DNA of 21,446 nucleotides from an uncultured Flavobacterium sp. (lineage in GTDB: Bacteria > Bacteroidota > Bacteroidia > Flavobacteriales > Flavobacteriaceae), in assembly GCF_937876455.1 (NCBI RefSeq), contig NZ_CALFIG010000016.1:1-21446 (forward strand), in the 5' to 3' direction. Of the stretch, positions 15,477 through 21,446 are shown one piece after another. Position numbers and translations under genes: made by a program. The notes beneath the pieces are model-generated. The model saw nothing but the letters and a program-made list of their open reading frames with translations, did no database searches and was not told the DNA's origin. Each line of letters opens with the position of its first letter. Within the stretch, counting starts at the first letter, position 1.

Positions 15477-16466
15477 TTACACTAAACTATTTGCTACTAA
15501 ATATTCTGCTATTTGAATCGTGTTTGTGGCCGCTCCTTTTCTTAAATTATCGGCTACTATCCACATGTTTAATGTATTTGGCTGACTTTCGTCTCTTCGA
15601 ATTCTTCCCACAAATACATCGTCTTTACCCTCAGCATATATTGGCATAGGATACGTATAAGTGTCCAAATTATCTTGTACCGTAACACCTGGTGTATGAT
15701 GTAGTAAACTACGTACCTCATTAACATCAAAATCGTTAGTGAATTCTACATTAACGGCTTCACTATGTCCTCCTACAACAGGAATTCTAATCGCTGTTGC
15801 CGTTACTTGTATCGCTTCGTTACCTAATATTTTTTGTGTTTCGCGAACCAATTTCATTTCTTCTTTCGTATAACCATTTTCTTCAAACACATCACATTGT
15901 GGAATCGCGTTTCTATGGATTGGATACTTATAGGCCATATCACCATGTATGCCTTTGTATTCGTTTTCTAATTGTTGAACTGCTTTTACTCCGGTTCCTG
16001 TAATTGACTGGTAGGTAGAAACAACAATTCGTTTTATTCCATATTTTTGATGCAAAGGCGCTAATGCCATGACCATTTGAATGGTAGAGCAATTTGGATT
16101 AGCAATAATTCTATCTTCTTTAGTAAGCACTGAAGCATTGATTTCTGGAACCACTAATTTTTTGGTAACATCCATTCGCCACGCTGACGAATTATCAATC
16201 ACTGTTGTTCCTGTCGCCGCAAATCTTGGGGCCCATTCTTTTGAAGTATCACCTCCCGCAGAGAACAAAGCGATTTCTGGTTTCATTTCAACAGCTGTTG
16301 CTAAACCTACGACTTTATATGTATTCCCTTTCCAAGTGATTTCTTTTCCAACAGATTTTTCTGAAGCAACAGGAATTAATTCTGTTACTGGAAAATTTCG
16401 TTCTGCTAATACTTGTAACATAACTTCTCCCACCATTCCTGTGGCGCCTACAACAGCTACTTTCAT
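15477..16466 (-). CDS. asd: aspartate-semialdehyde dehydrogenase
   Basis: 329 residues. It reduces aspartyl phosphate to aspartate semialdehyde with NADPH, the branch point to lysine/diaminopimelate, threonine and methionine. The N-terminus has the NADP-binding motif GATGMVG (7-13). The active-site Cys is C126 in NPNCSTIQ; R227 in IRIPV and H234 in GGHSE match substrate-binding and catalytic positions of the family. The length is usual. It has its own promoter (16490-16522) just downstream of the terminator of the TlpA-like gene, so it starts a new leftward transcript that may continue into the small His/CxxC gene 4 nt downstream. Confidence 0.96.
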   Translation of the reverse strand: MKVAVVGATGMVGEVMLQVLAERNFPVTELIPVASEKSVGKEITWKGNTYKVVGLATAVEMKPEIALFSAGGDTSKEWAPRFAATGTTVIDNSSAWRMDVTKKLVVPEINASVLTKEDRIIANPNCSTIQMVMALAPLHQKYGIKRIVVSTYQSITGTGVKAVQQLENEYKGIHGDMAYKYPIHRNAIPQCDVFEENGYTKEEMKLVRETQKILGNEAIQVTATAIRIPVVGGHSEAVNVEFTNDFDVNEVRSLLHHTPGVTVQDNLDTYTYPMPIYAEGKDDVFVGRIRRDESQPNTLNMWIVADNLRKGAATNTIQIAEYLVANSLV

Positions 16467-16489
16467 TGTATATAAATTTTAAAGTTGTG

Positions 16490-16522
16490 CAAAATTATAA
16501 AGAAATAATGAACATTAATCAA
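16490..16522 (-). promoter_or_regulatory. promoter of asd
   Basis: On the minus strand TTG (16522-16520) is followed after 22 nt by TAATTTTG (16497-16490), matching the Bacteroidota TTG / TAnnTTTG pattern. The -7 box lies 23 nt upstream of the asd ATG. Confidence 0.65.
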
Positions 16523-16538
16523 TTAATTTGTTTTAAAT

Positions 16539-16559
16539 AAAAAACTGCCCGAAGGCAGT
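16539..16559 (-). terminator. intrinsic terminator of the TlpA-like gene, UUCG loop
   Basis: Read leftward, ACTGCC-TTCG-GGCAGT (16559 to 16544) forms a 6-bp stem closed by a UUCG tetraloop, followed by TTTTTATTT. It begins 5 nt after the stop of the upstream gene and separates it from the asd promoter. Confidence 0.88.
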
Positions 16560-16563
16560 CCTA

Positions 16564-17553
16564 TTATTTTACTATAGTATTCAATAAATTTGTTAATTCA
16601 GGCGAAGAAGGTCTTGGAGCGTCTGCATTTACAATTTTACCATCAGGACCAATTAATATAAACCTTGGAATACCTTGAATTTTATATCCTGTTACAAAAT
16701 CGGAACGCCAATCTTTATCTGCAAAAACTTGTACACCTCCTAATTGTTTCTCAGCAACAAATTTTTTCCATTTTTCTTTGTCTTTAAGTACATCAACAGA
16801 AATACTCACAAATTCTATATTCTTTCCATAAAAAGCTTCTTCTACTTTTTTCAAATGTGGAATTTCAGCTCTACAAGGACCACACCATGTTGCCCAAACA
16901 TCTACATAAACATATTTCCCTTTAAAATCTTCTAATTTAATAATTTTACCCTCAACATTTTCGTACGCAAACGTTGGTGAAACAGAACCGTTCAATTTTT
17001 TAACTTCTAATGAGCTTTTAACGTATTCTGTAATGCCTTTGATGTTTTTTTCTGTTGACTCCTTTACTTTCGTACTAAAATCCGCACTAAGATTAGGTGT
17101 TAATTTAGCCATTACATTGCTTCTAAATATTGCAACTTTATTTGTTAAATCTGCTTCATCAGTTGCTGTAAACAACACTTCCATATCCGCTTCTTGTGTT
17201 AGCGTTTGTTGTGCTAAAAAATTATTTTCTGCAGCATCTGTTCCATCAAATTTTAAGGTTTCATCAAATTTAGAATAGTCTAATGTTGCTTTTAAATTTG
17301 ATTTATTTGTTAAATATAAATCTGCATATTGTTCGCCTGTATCTAATTTATAAAATCCATCTGTGACAGCAAATGATGCACTAAAAGTTCCTTTTTTATC
17401 TGCAACAATCATCTGGTTAAACCCTTTTCCTCTTACATATATTGTATCTGAGGGCTTATTTAACATATTGATTGTAAGTTTTGCTTGTGCAAAAGAAGTA
17501 AGAGAGAAAAGTGTAACCACTAATGTCCCAAAAAATGTGATTTTGTTTTTCAT
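16564..17553 (-). CDS. TlpA-like thioredoxin-fold protein, exported
   Basis: 329 residues. A signal peptide (about 1-22, ending SFAQ) directs export. Residues about 25-105 form a beta-rich N-terminal domain typical of Bacteroidota TlpA-type proteins (DUF4369-like), then a helical linker. The C-terminal thioredoxin domain (about 190-329) has the redox pair C224-G-P-C227 in WATWCGPC and the cis-proline P296 in GIPRF. Such proteins reduce or exchange disulfides in the periplasm; the partner is unknown. It is a single-gene transcript with a terminator right after its stop. In the 137-nt divergent gap to aspS only a one-mismatch -7 box (TATTTTTA, 17589 down to 17582) is seen for it. Confidence 0.92.
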   Translation of the reverse strand: MKNKITFFGTLVVTLFSLTSFAQAKLTINMLNKPSDTIYVRGKGFNQMIVADKKGTFSASFAVTDGFYKLDTGEQYADLYLTNKSNLKATLDYSKFDETLKFDGTDAAENNFLAQQTLTQEADMEVLFTATDEADLTNKVAIFRSNVMAKLTPNLSADFSTKVKESTEKNIKGITEYVKSSLEVKKLNGSVSPTFAYENVEGKIIKLEDFKGKYVYVDVWATWCGPCRAEIPHLKKVEEAFYGKNIEFVSISVDVLKDKEKWKKFVAEKQLGGVQVFADKDWRSDFVTGYKIQGIPRFILIGPDGKIVNADAPRPSSPELTNLLNTIVK

Positions 17554-17666
17554 TTGTGTCGATTTAGTTTTATTTAAAATGTAAAAATAATTTTTTTTAG
17601 CATACTAAATTAAAAATTCTTGTTAAGATTATTAATTAATACAACCACAAAAAATTAAAAATATTA

Positions 17667-17674
17667 TACTTTTG
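17667..17674 (+). promoter_or_regulatory. -7 promoter box for aspS
   Basis: TACTTTTG matches TAnnTTTG exactly and lies 16 nt upstream of the aspS ATG. No TTG is present at the usual -33 distance. Confidence 0.6.
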
Positions 17675-17690
17675 CAAAAAAACAATAGAA

Positions 17691-19445
17691 ATGTACAGAA
17701 GTCATTCTTGTGGTGAATTAAATGCATCACACATCAATCAAGAAGTTACCGTTGCCGGTTGGGTGCAAAAATCTCGTGATAAAGGATTTATGATTTGGGT
17801 TGATTTAAGAGATCGCTATGGAATTACCCAATTAATTTTTGACGAAAGTAGAACTGCGAAAGATGTATTCGAAAAAGCAAAAACACTTGGTAGAGAATTT
17901 GTTATACAAGTAAAAGGAACTGTGATTGAACGTGAATCTAAAAACAAAAACATTCCAACTGGAGATATAGAAATACTTGTTACCGAATTAATTGTTCTGA
18001 ATGAAGCGCAACTTCCACCCTTTACTATTGAAGATGAAACAGATGGTGGTGAAGACATTAGAATGAAATACCGCTACTTAGATATCAGACGAAATCCTGT
18101 AAAAAACAGTTTGTTATTTCGTCATAAAGTAGCCATGGAGGTAAGAAAATACCTTTCTGATTTAGATTTTTGTGAAGTAGAAACGCCTTATTTAATAAAA
18201 TCTACACCTGAAGGCGCTCGTGATTTTGTAGTGCCGAGTAGAATGAACGAAGGGCAATTTTATGCTTTGCCACAATCGCCACAAACTTTCAAACAATTGT
18301 TAATGGTGGGTGGAATGGATAAATATTTTCAAATTGTGAAATGTTTCCGCGATGAAGACTTAAGAGCCGACAGACAGCCAGAATTTACACAAATTGATTG
18401 TGAAATGGCTTTTGTAGAACAAGAGGATATACTAAACACATTTGAAGGACTTACCCGTCACTTACTTAAAGAAATAAAAGGAATTGACGTAGCTACGTTT
18501 CCAAGAATAACGTATGACTATGCCATGAAAACCTATGGTAATGACAAACCAGATATTCGTTTTGGAATGAAATTCGGGGAATTAAACACCGTGGCTCAAC
18601 ATAAAGATTTTGGTGTGTTTAATGCTGCGGAATTAGTAGTAGGCATTGCCGTTCCAGATTGCGCCGCTTTTACTAGAAAAGAAATTGATGCATTGATTGA
18701 TTGGGTAAAACGCCCTCAAATTGGAGCAAGTGGAATGGTATATTGTAAATATGAATTAGATGGTTCGCTTAAATCTTCAGTGGATAAATTTTATGACCAA
18801 GAAGACTTAAAAAAATGGGCAGAACTAACGGGTGCCAAACCAGGAGATTTAATTTTAGTTTTATCAGGACCAGCAGACAAAACAAGAACACAATTGAGTG
18901 CCTTGCGCATGGAATTGGGCAACCGATTAGGTTTAAGAAAACCTGATGAATTTGCTCCCTTATGGGTTGTAGATTTTCCATTGTTAGAATGGGATGAAGA
19001 AAGTCAACGATATCATGCTATGCATCATCCCTTTACTTCTCCAAAACCTGAAGATTTACATTTACTTCAATCTGAGCCTGGAAAAATTAGAGCCAATGCC
19101 TATGACATGGTGTTAAATGGCAATGAAATTGGTGGGGGGTCTATTCGTATACACGATAAAGATTTACAAGCTAGAATGTTTGAATTGTTAGGTTTTACGA
19201 AAGAAGAAGCAGAAAATCAATTTGGCTTTTTAATGAATGCTTTTCAATATGGGGCTCCACCACACGGCGGATTGGCTTTTGGTTTAGATAGATTAGTAGC
19301 AATACTTGGCGGCCAAGAAACCATTAGAGATTTTATTGCATTCCCAAAGAACAATTCAGGAAGAGATGTTATGATTGATGCACCGTCTTTTATTGATGAA
19401 AAGCAACTTAATGAATTGCATATTAAATTGAATATTTTAAAATAA
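17691..19445 (+). CDS. aspS: aspartyl-tRNA synthetase
   Basis: 584 residues, the usual length for bacterial AspRS. It charges tRNA-Asp with aspartate in the cytoplasm. Domains in order: N-terminal OB-fold anticodon-binding domain (about 1-105), class II catalytic core, the bacterial GAD insertion (about 290-410), and the end of the core. Motif 2 is at 219-223 (FRDED) with RQPEFTQID after it; motif 3 is GLAFGLDR at 527-534. At the anticodon-domain position where discriminating enzymes such as E. coli have Leu and non-discriminating ones often have His, this protein has K31 (SRDKG), so tRNA-Asn mischarging cannot be judged by that rule. It lies 73 nt before the cold-shock gene, which has its own promoter. 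Confidence 0.98.
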   Translation: MYRSHSCGELNASHINQEVTVAGWVQKSRDKGFMIWVDLRDRYGITQLIFDESRTAKDVFEKAKTLGREFVIQVKGTVIERESKNKNIPTGDIEILVTELIVLNEAQLPPFTIEDETDGGEDIRMKYRYLDIRRNPVKNSLLFRHKVAMEVRKYLSDLDFCEVETPYLIKSTPEGARDFVVPSRMNEGQFYALPQSPQTFKQLLMVGGMDKYFQIVKCFRDEDLRADRQPEFTQIDCEMAFVEQEDILNTFEGLTRHLLKEIKGIDVATFPRITYDYAMKTYGNDKPDIRFGMKFGELNTVAQHKDFGVFNAAELVVGIAVPDCAAFTRKEIDALIDWVKRPQIGASGMVYCKYELDGSLKSSVDKFYDQEDLKKWAELTGAKPGDLILVLSGPADKTRTQLSALRMELGNRLGLRKPDEFAPLWVVDFPLLEWDEESQRYHAMHHPFTSPKPEDLHLLQSEPGKIRANAYDMVLNGNEIGGGSIRIHDKDLQARMFELLGFTKEEAENQFGFLMNAFQYGAPPHGGLAFGLDRLVAILGGQETIRDFIAFPKNNSGRDVMIDAPSFIDEKQLNELHIKLNILK

Positions 19446-19458
19446 TTACAACATTTTC

Positions 19459-19488
19459 TTGGATAGTAATTCTAAATGACTATATTTG
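19459..19488 (+). promoter_or_regulatory. promoter of the cold-shock gene
   Basis: TTG (19459-19461), a 19-nt spacer, then TATATTTG (19481-19488) is a full match to the Bacteroidota consensus. Initiation about 6 nt downstream would give a leader of roughly 25 nt, much shorter than the long cold-sensing leader of enterobacterial cspA. Confidence 0.8.
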
Positions 19489-19518
19489 AGCATTATTAAT
19501 TATTTTAAACGCATAATA

Positions 19519-19719
19519 ATGCAAACAGGAACAGTAAAATTCTTCAATGAATCTAAAGGTTTTGGATTCATCACTAACGAAGAAACAGGCAAAGACATCT
19601 TTGTACACGTAACAGGAATTAAAGTAGACAATTTAAACGAGGGAGACCGCGTAAGTTACGAAGAAGAAGAAGGTAGAAAAGGAATTGTAGCAACTAATGT
19701 AGTCATCATAAACGATTAA
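19519..19719 (+). CDS. cold-shock domain protein, CspA type
   Basis: 66 residues from the ATG at 19519. It is a single OB-fold cold-shock domain with RNP1 (KGFGFI) and RNP2 (DIFVHV), starting MQTGTVKFFN as usual for the family. Such proteins bind single-stranded RNA and DNA and act as RNA chaperones. A longer in-frame reading from a TTG at 19486 is rejected because that TTG lies inside the -7 box. The acidic EEEE stretch and length fit short flavobacterial Csp proteins. It is a single-gene transcript bounded by its own promoter and terminator. Whether it is cold-induced or constitutive cannot be told. Confidence 0.95.
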   Translation: MQTGTVKFFNESKGFGFITNEETGKDIFVHVTGIKVDNLNEGDRVSYEEEEGRKGIVATNVVIIND

Positions 19720-19730
19720 TTTATTACCTG

Positions 19731-19760
19731 AAAAACGCTCCTAAACGGAGCGTTTTTTTT
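19731..19760 (+). terminator. intrinsic terminator of the cold-shock gene
   Basis: AAAAACGCTCC (19731-19741) and GGAGCGTTTTT (19747-19757) form an 11-bp stem around a 5-nt loop, ending in a run of eight Ts. It starts 11 nt after the stop codon. Confidence 0.92.
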
Positions 19761-19800
19761 ATGCCTTTATTCAATATTATTTAGATTGAATTTAAATAAT

Positions 19801-19819
19801 CATATTTTACCAAAATATG
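19801..19819. promoter_or_regulatory. inverted repeat upstream of the nuo promoter
   Basis: CATATTTT and AAAATATG are perfect 8-nt arms separated by ACC. The centre is about 31 nt upstream of the TTTG of the nuo promoter, a usual place for an activator or repressor. No hairpin-plus-T-run is present, so it is not a terminator. The rest of the 176-nt gap between the cold-shock gene and nuoA shows only AT-rich sequence besides the terminator and promoter. Confidence 0.4.
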
Positions 19820-19840
19820 TTTCGTATTTATGTTTAAAAT

Positions 19841-19871
19841 TTTGATAATACATATAGACAAATTAATTTTG
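19841..19871 (+). promoter_or_regulatory. promoter of the nuo operon
   Basis: TTTG (19841-19844), a 19-nt spacer, then TAATTTTG (19864-19871) fits the Bacteroidota consensus at both boxes. The -7 box lies 24 nt upstream of the nuoA ATG. Confidence 0.78.
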
Positions 19872-19895
19872 TGGCTCATTTAAAATGGCATAAAA

Positions 19896-20261
19896 ATGCA
19901 AACTTCACAACACGATTTTATACCCATCTTTATGCAGGTACTACTTGCTGTAGGATTTGTTGGAGGAACTATATTGATTTCCAATTTATTAGGGCCAAAA
20001 AGATCTTCCGAAAATAAAGACAAAAGTTTTGAATGCGGCATCGAATCCGTAGGTAACGCACGTATACCTTTCTCTGTAAAATACTTCTTAGTAGCCATAC
20101 TTTTTGTATTATTTGACGTAGAAGTTATATTTATGTATCCGTGGGCCGTTAATTTTAAAGAAATGGACGTTGATGGATTAGTAAAAATGGGAATTTTCAT
20201 GATCTTATTGCTAATAGGTTTCTTCTATGTTATTAAGAAGAAAGCATTAGTTTGGGAATAA
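19896..20261 (+). CDS. nuoA: NADH-quinone oxidoreductase subunit A
   Basis: 121 residues with three membrane spans (about 9-33, 62-84, 95-113). The loop after the first span has the conserved C47 in FECG followed by E50, and the second span carries the acidic D74 and E76 of FDVEVIF; VKYFLVAILFVLFD is diagnostic for NuoA/ND3. It is a small membrane subunit of respiratory complex I beside the quinone site. The gene opens the nuo operon, directly after its promoter. An ATG at 19885 in another frame stops after two codons and is not used. Confidence 0.97.
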   Translation: MQTSQHDFIPIFMQVLLAVGFVGGTILISNLLGPKRSSENKDKSFECGIESVGNARIPFSVKYFLVAILFVLFDVEVIFMYPWAVNFKEMDVDGLVKMGIFMILLLIGFFYVIKKKALVWE

Positions 20262-20274
20262 ATATTTGCAAAAA

Positions 20275-20826
20275 ATGGAAAAATCAGAAAATGTTAAAAT
20301 GGCAGATGCTCCCGATGGACTTCAGGGAGAAGGATTTTTTGCGACACGATTTGACCAAGTTATTGGTTTAGCTCGTGCTAATTCGCTTTGGCCTCTTCCT
20401 TTTGCTACATCATGTTGTGGAATTGAATTTATGGCAACTATGGCCTCACATTATGATTTGGCAAGATTTGGTTCAGAGCGCGTAAGTTTCTCTCCACGTC
20501 AAGCAGACATGTTATTAGTAATGGGGACTATTTCTAAAAAAATGGCACCTATATTACGACAAGTATACGAACAAATGTCAGAGCCTAGATGGGTTATTGC
20601 AGTAGGCGCTTGTGCTTCATCAGGAGGGATATTTGATACGTATTCTGTATTACAAGGAATTGACAAAGTATTACCTGTGGATGTATATGTGCCAGGATGC
20701 CCGCCAAGACCCGAACAAATTGTTGACGGAGTAATGCAACTTCAAGAATTAGTTAAAAACGAATCAACACGCAGAAGAAATTCTGAAGAATATAAAGAAT
20801 TACTAGCTTCCTATAACATAGAGTAA
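20275..20826 (+). CDS. nuoB: NADH-quinone oxidoreductase subunit B
   Basis: 183 residues from the ATG at 20275, preferred over an in-frame TTG at 20266. The four Cys ligands of the terminal [4Fe-4S] cluster N2 are present: C47, C48 (SCCGIEF), C113 (GACASSGG) and C142 (PGCPPRP). The subunit passes electrons from the peripheral arm to quinone. The extra 160-183 tail is charged. It starts 13 nt after the nuoA stop, and nuoC follows 2 nt after its own stop, so the three are one operon. Confidence 0.98.
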   Translation: MEKSENVKMADAPDGLQGEGFFATRFDQVIGLARANSLWPLPFATSCCGIEFMATMASHYDLARFGSERVSFSPRQADMLLVMGTISKKMAPILRQVYEQMSEPRWVIAVGACASSGGIFDTYSVLQGIDKVLPVDVYVPGCPPRPEQIVDGVMQLQELVKNESTRRRNSEEYKELLASYNIE

Positions 20827-20828
20827 TA

Positions 20829-21350
20829 ATGGCTTTAGAATCATTAGACATACAAAACAAATTACAAGACACTTTTGGAGAAAAAGTGAAGCACTTTAGA
20901 ACTGAATATGATATGTTCGTTTTTGAAGTAGAATCACCTTCTATTGTTGAAGTAATGAGATATCTTAAAGAAGAACCTTCTTTAAATTTTAATTTTTTAA
21001 CGGATGTTTGCGGCGTACACTATCCTGAAAATCCTGTCGAAGAACAATTTTGTGTTGTCTATCACATGCACAATTGGTTTGAAAACAAAAGAATTAGAAT
21101 CAAAGCTTTTTTAAGTGGCGAACACCCACATATTGAAACTGTTTCAAATTTATTCCTTTCGGCCGATTGGCAAGAAAGAGAAACATATGATTTTTATGGA
21201 ATTCATTTTGATGGGCACCCAAATCTATGCCGTATATTAAATATGGACGAAATGATATCGTTCCCGCTAAGAAAAGAATTTCCAATGGAAGATTCTGGAC
21301 GAACAGATAAAGATGACCGTTTCTTCGGAAGAACAATCAATAATGCTTAA
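20829..21350 (+). CDS. nuoC: NADH-quinone oxidoreductase subunit C
   Basis: 173 residues. The diagnostic block of the 30-kDa subunit, WQERETYDFYGIHFDGHP, lies at 114-131, followed by R135 and the C-terminal FPLRKEFPMED region. It is a peripheral-arm subunit without cofactor that contacts NuoB and NuoD. Here it is separate from nuoD, unlike the nuoCD fusion of enterobacteria. The ATG follows the nuoB stop by 2 nt; nuoD follows after 10 nt. Confidence 0.97.
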   Translation: MALESLDIQNKLQDTFGEKVKHFRTEYDMFVFEVESPSIVEVMRYLKEEPSLNFNFLTDVCGVHYPENPVEEQFCVVYHMHNWFENKRIRIKAFLSGEHPHIETVSNLFLSADWQERETYDFYGIHFDGHPNLCRILNMDEMISFPLRKEFPMEDSGRTDKDDRFFGRTINNA

Positions 21351-21360
21351 TTTTTAAGAA

Positions 21361-21446
21361 ATGGGGAAAGTAGTATTACCAGCAGATCATCGCTATTACA
21401 AATATATAGAAGAGCGTCATAATGAAGATGGAAGTGAATTAGCTAT
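21361..21446 (+). CDS. nuoD: NADH-quinone oxidoreductase subunit D, partial (N-terminus only)
   Basis: Only 28 codons are visible before the right edge, beginning MGKVVLPADHRYYKYIEERH and continuing with NEDGSELA. The NEDGSEL segment and the place right after nuoC fit the N-terminus of flavobacterial NuoD, the 49-kDa quinone-site subunit. The call rests mostly on operon order because the diagnostic core is outside the window. Confidence 0.8.
   Translation, partial: MGKVVLPADHRYYKYIEERHNEDGSELA

Noticed and set aside
19769..19800. Nested AT-rich inverted repeats (ATTCAAT/ATTGAAT and ATTATTT/AAATAAT) after the cold-shock terminator
   Set aside because: Composition is nearly all A and T and the two pairings exclude each other; no T-run or promoter relation makes them convincing.
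20266..20274. TTG start giving nuoB three extra residues
   Set aside because: The ATG at 20275 is a better start and conserved sequence begins well after it.

Overview
The window looks like a piece of a chromosome from a low-GC member of the Bacteroidota, most likely a Flavobacteriaceae species. Evidence: many Ile/Lys/Asn/Phe-rich proteins; no consistent Shine-Dalgarno sequences; repeated promoter boxes of the Bacteroidota type (TTG or TTTG, about 19-22 nt, then TAnnTTTG); a TonB-dependent receptor with a carboxypeptidase-regulatory-like N-terminal domain; secreted S9 peptidases; and a bacterial mevalonate-pathway cluster. The content is mainly housekeeping. I see no phage, insertion sequence, CRISPR array, tRNA or rRNA, and no gap longer than 300 bases without a gene.

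Left part (1-3516): a leftward isoprenoid cluster reads mvaD (diphosphomevalonate decarboxylase), a GHMP kinase (probable mevalonate kinase) and a UbiA prenyltransferase cut by the window edge. A tspO gene diverges from it. All three intergenic gaps here carry short periodic repeats (mainly 7 bp), each with a different unit.

Middle part (3517-10584): a leftward pair (secreted S9 peptidase, then an HI0933/BaiN-type flavoprotein) meets tspO tail to tail with no spacer. Rightward runs a tight four-gene unit: dicarboxylate:cation symporter, DedA membrane protein, DAO-type FAD oxidoreductase and monofunctional transglycosylase mtgA. A strong hairpin terminator, shared with the next convergent gene, ends it.

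Right-middle part (10613-17553): leftward genes. From upstream to downstream these are a TlpA-like thioredoxin with its own UUCG-loop terminator; asd (own promoter); a small His/CxxC membrane protein; a TonB-dependent receptor that looks metal-related; and a prolyl oligopeptidase with its own -7 box. The gap before the receptor holds a 64-nt imperfect palindrome and a second hairpin that resemble a dispersed intergenic repeat.

Right part (17691-21446): rightward aspS, a cspA-type cold-shock gene with a textbook promoter and terminator, then the start of the complex I operon (nuoA, nuoB, nuoC, partial nuoD) behind another textbook promoter.

No clearly new multi-gene system was found. The best leads are the periodic intergenic repeats around the mevalonate cluster, the palindromic element before the receptor, the small metal-ligand-rich protein paired with that receptor, and the possible archaeal-type lipid role of the UbiA enzyme.
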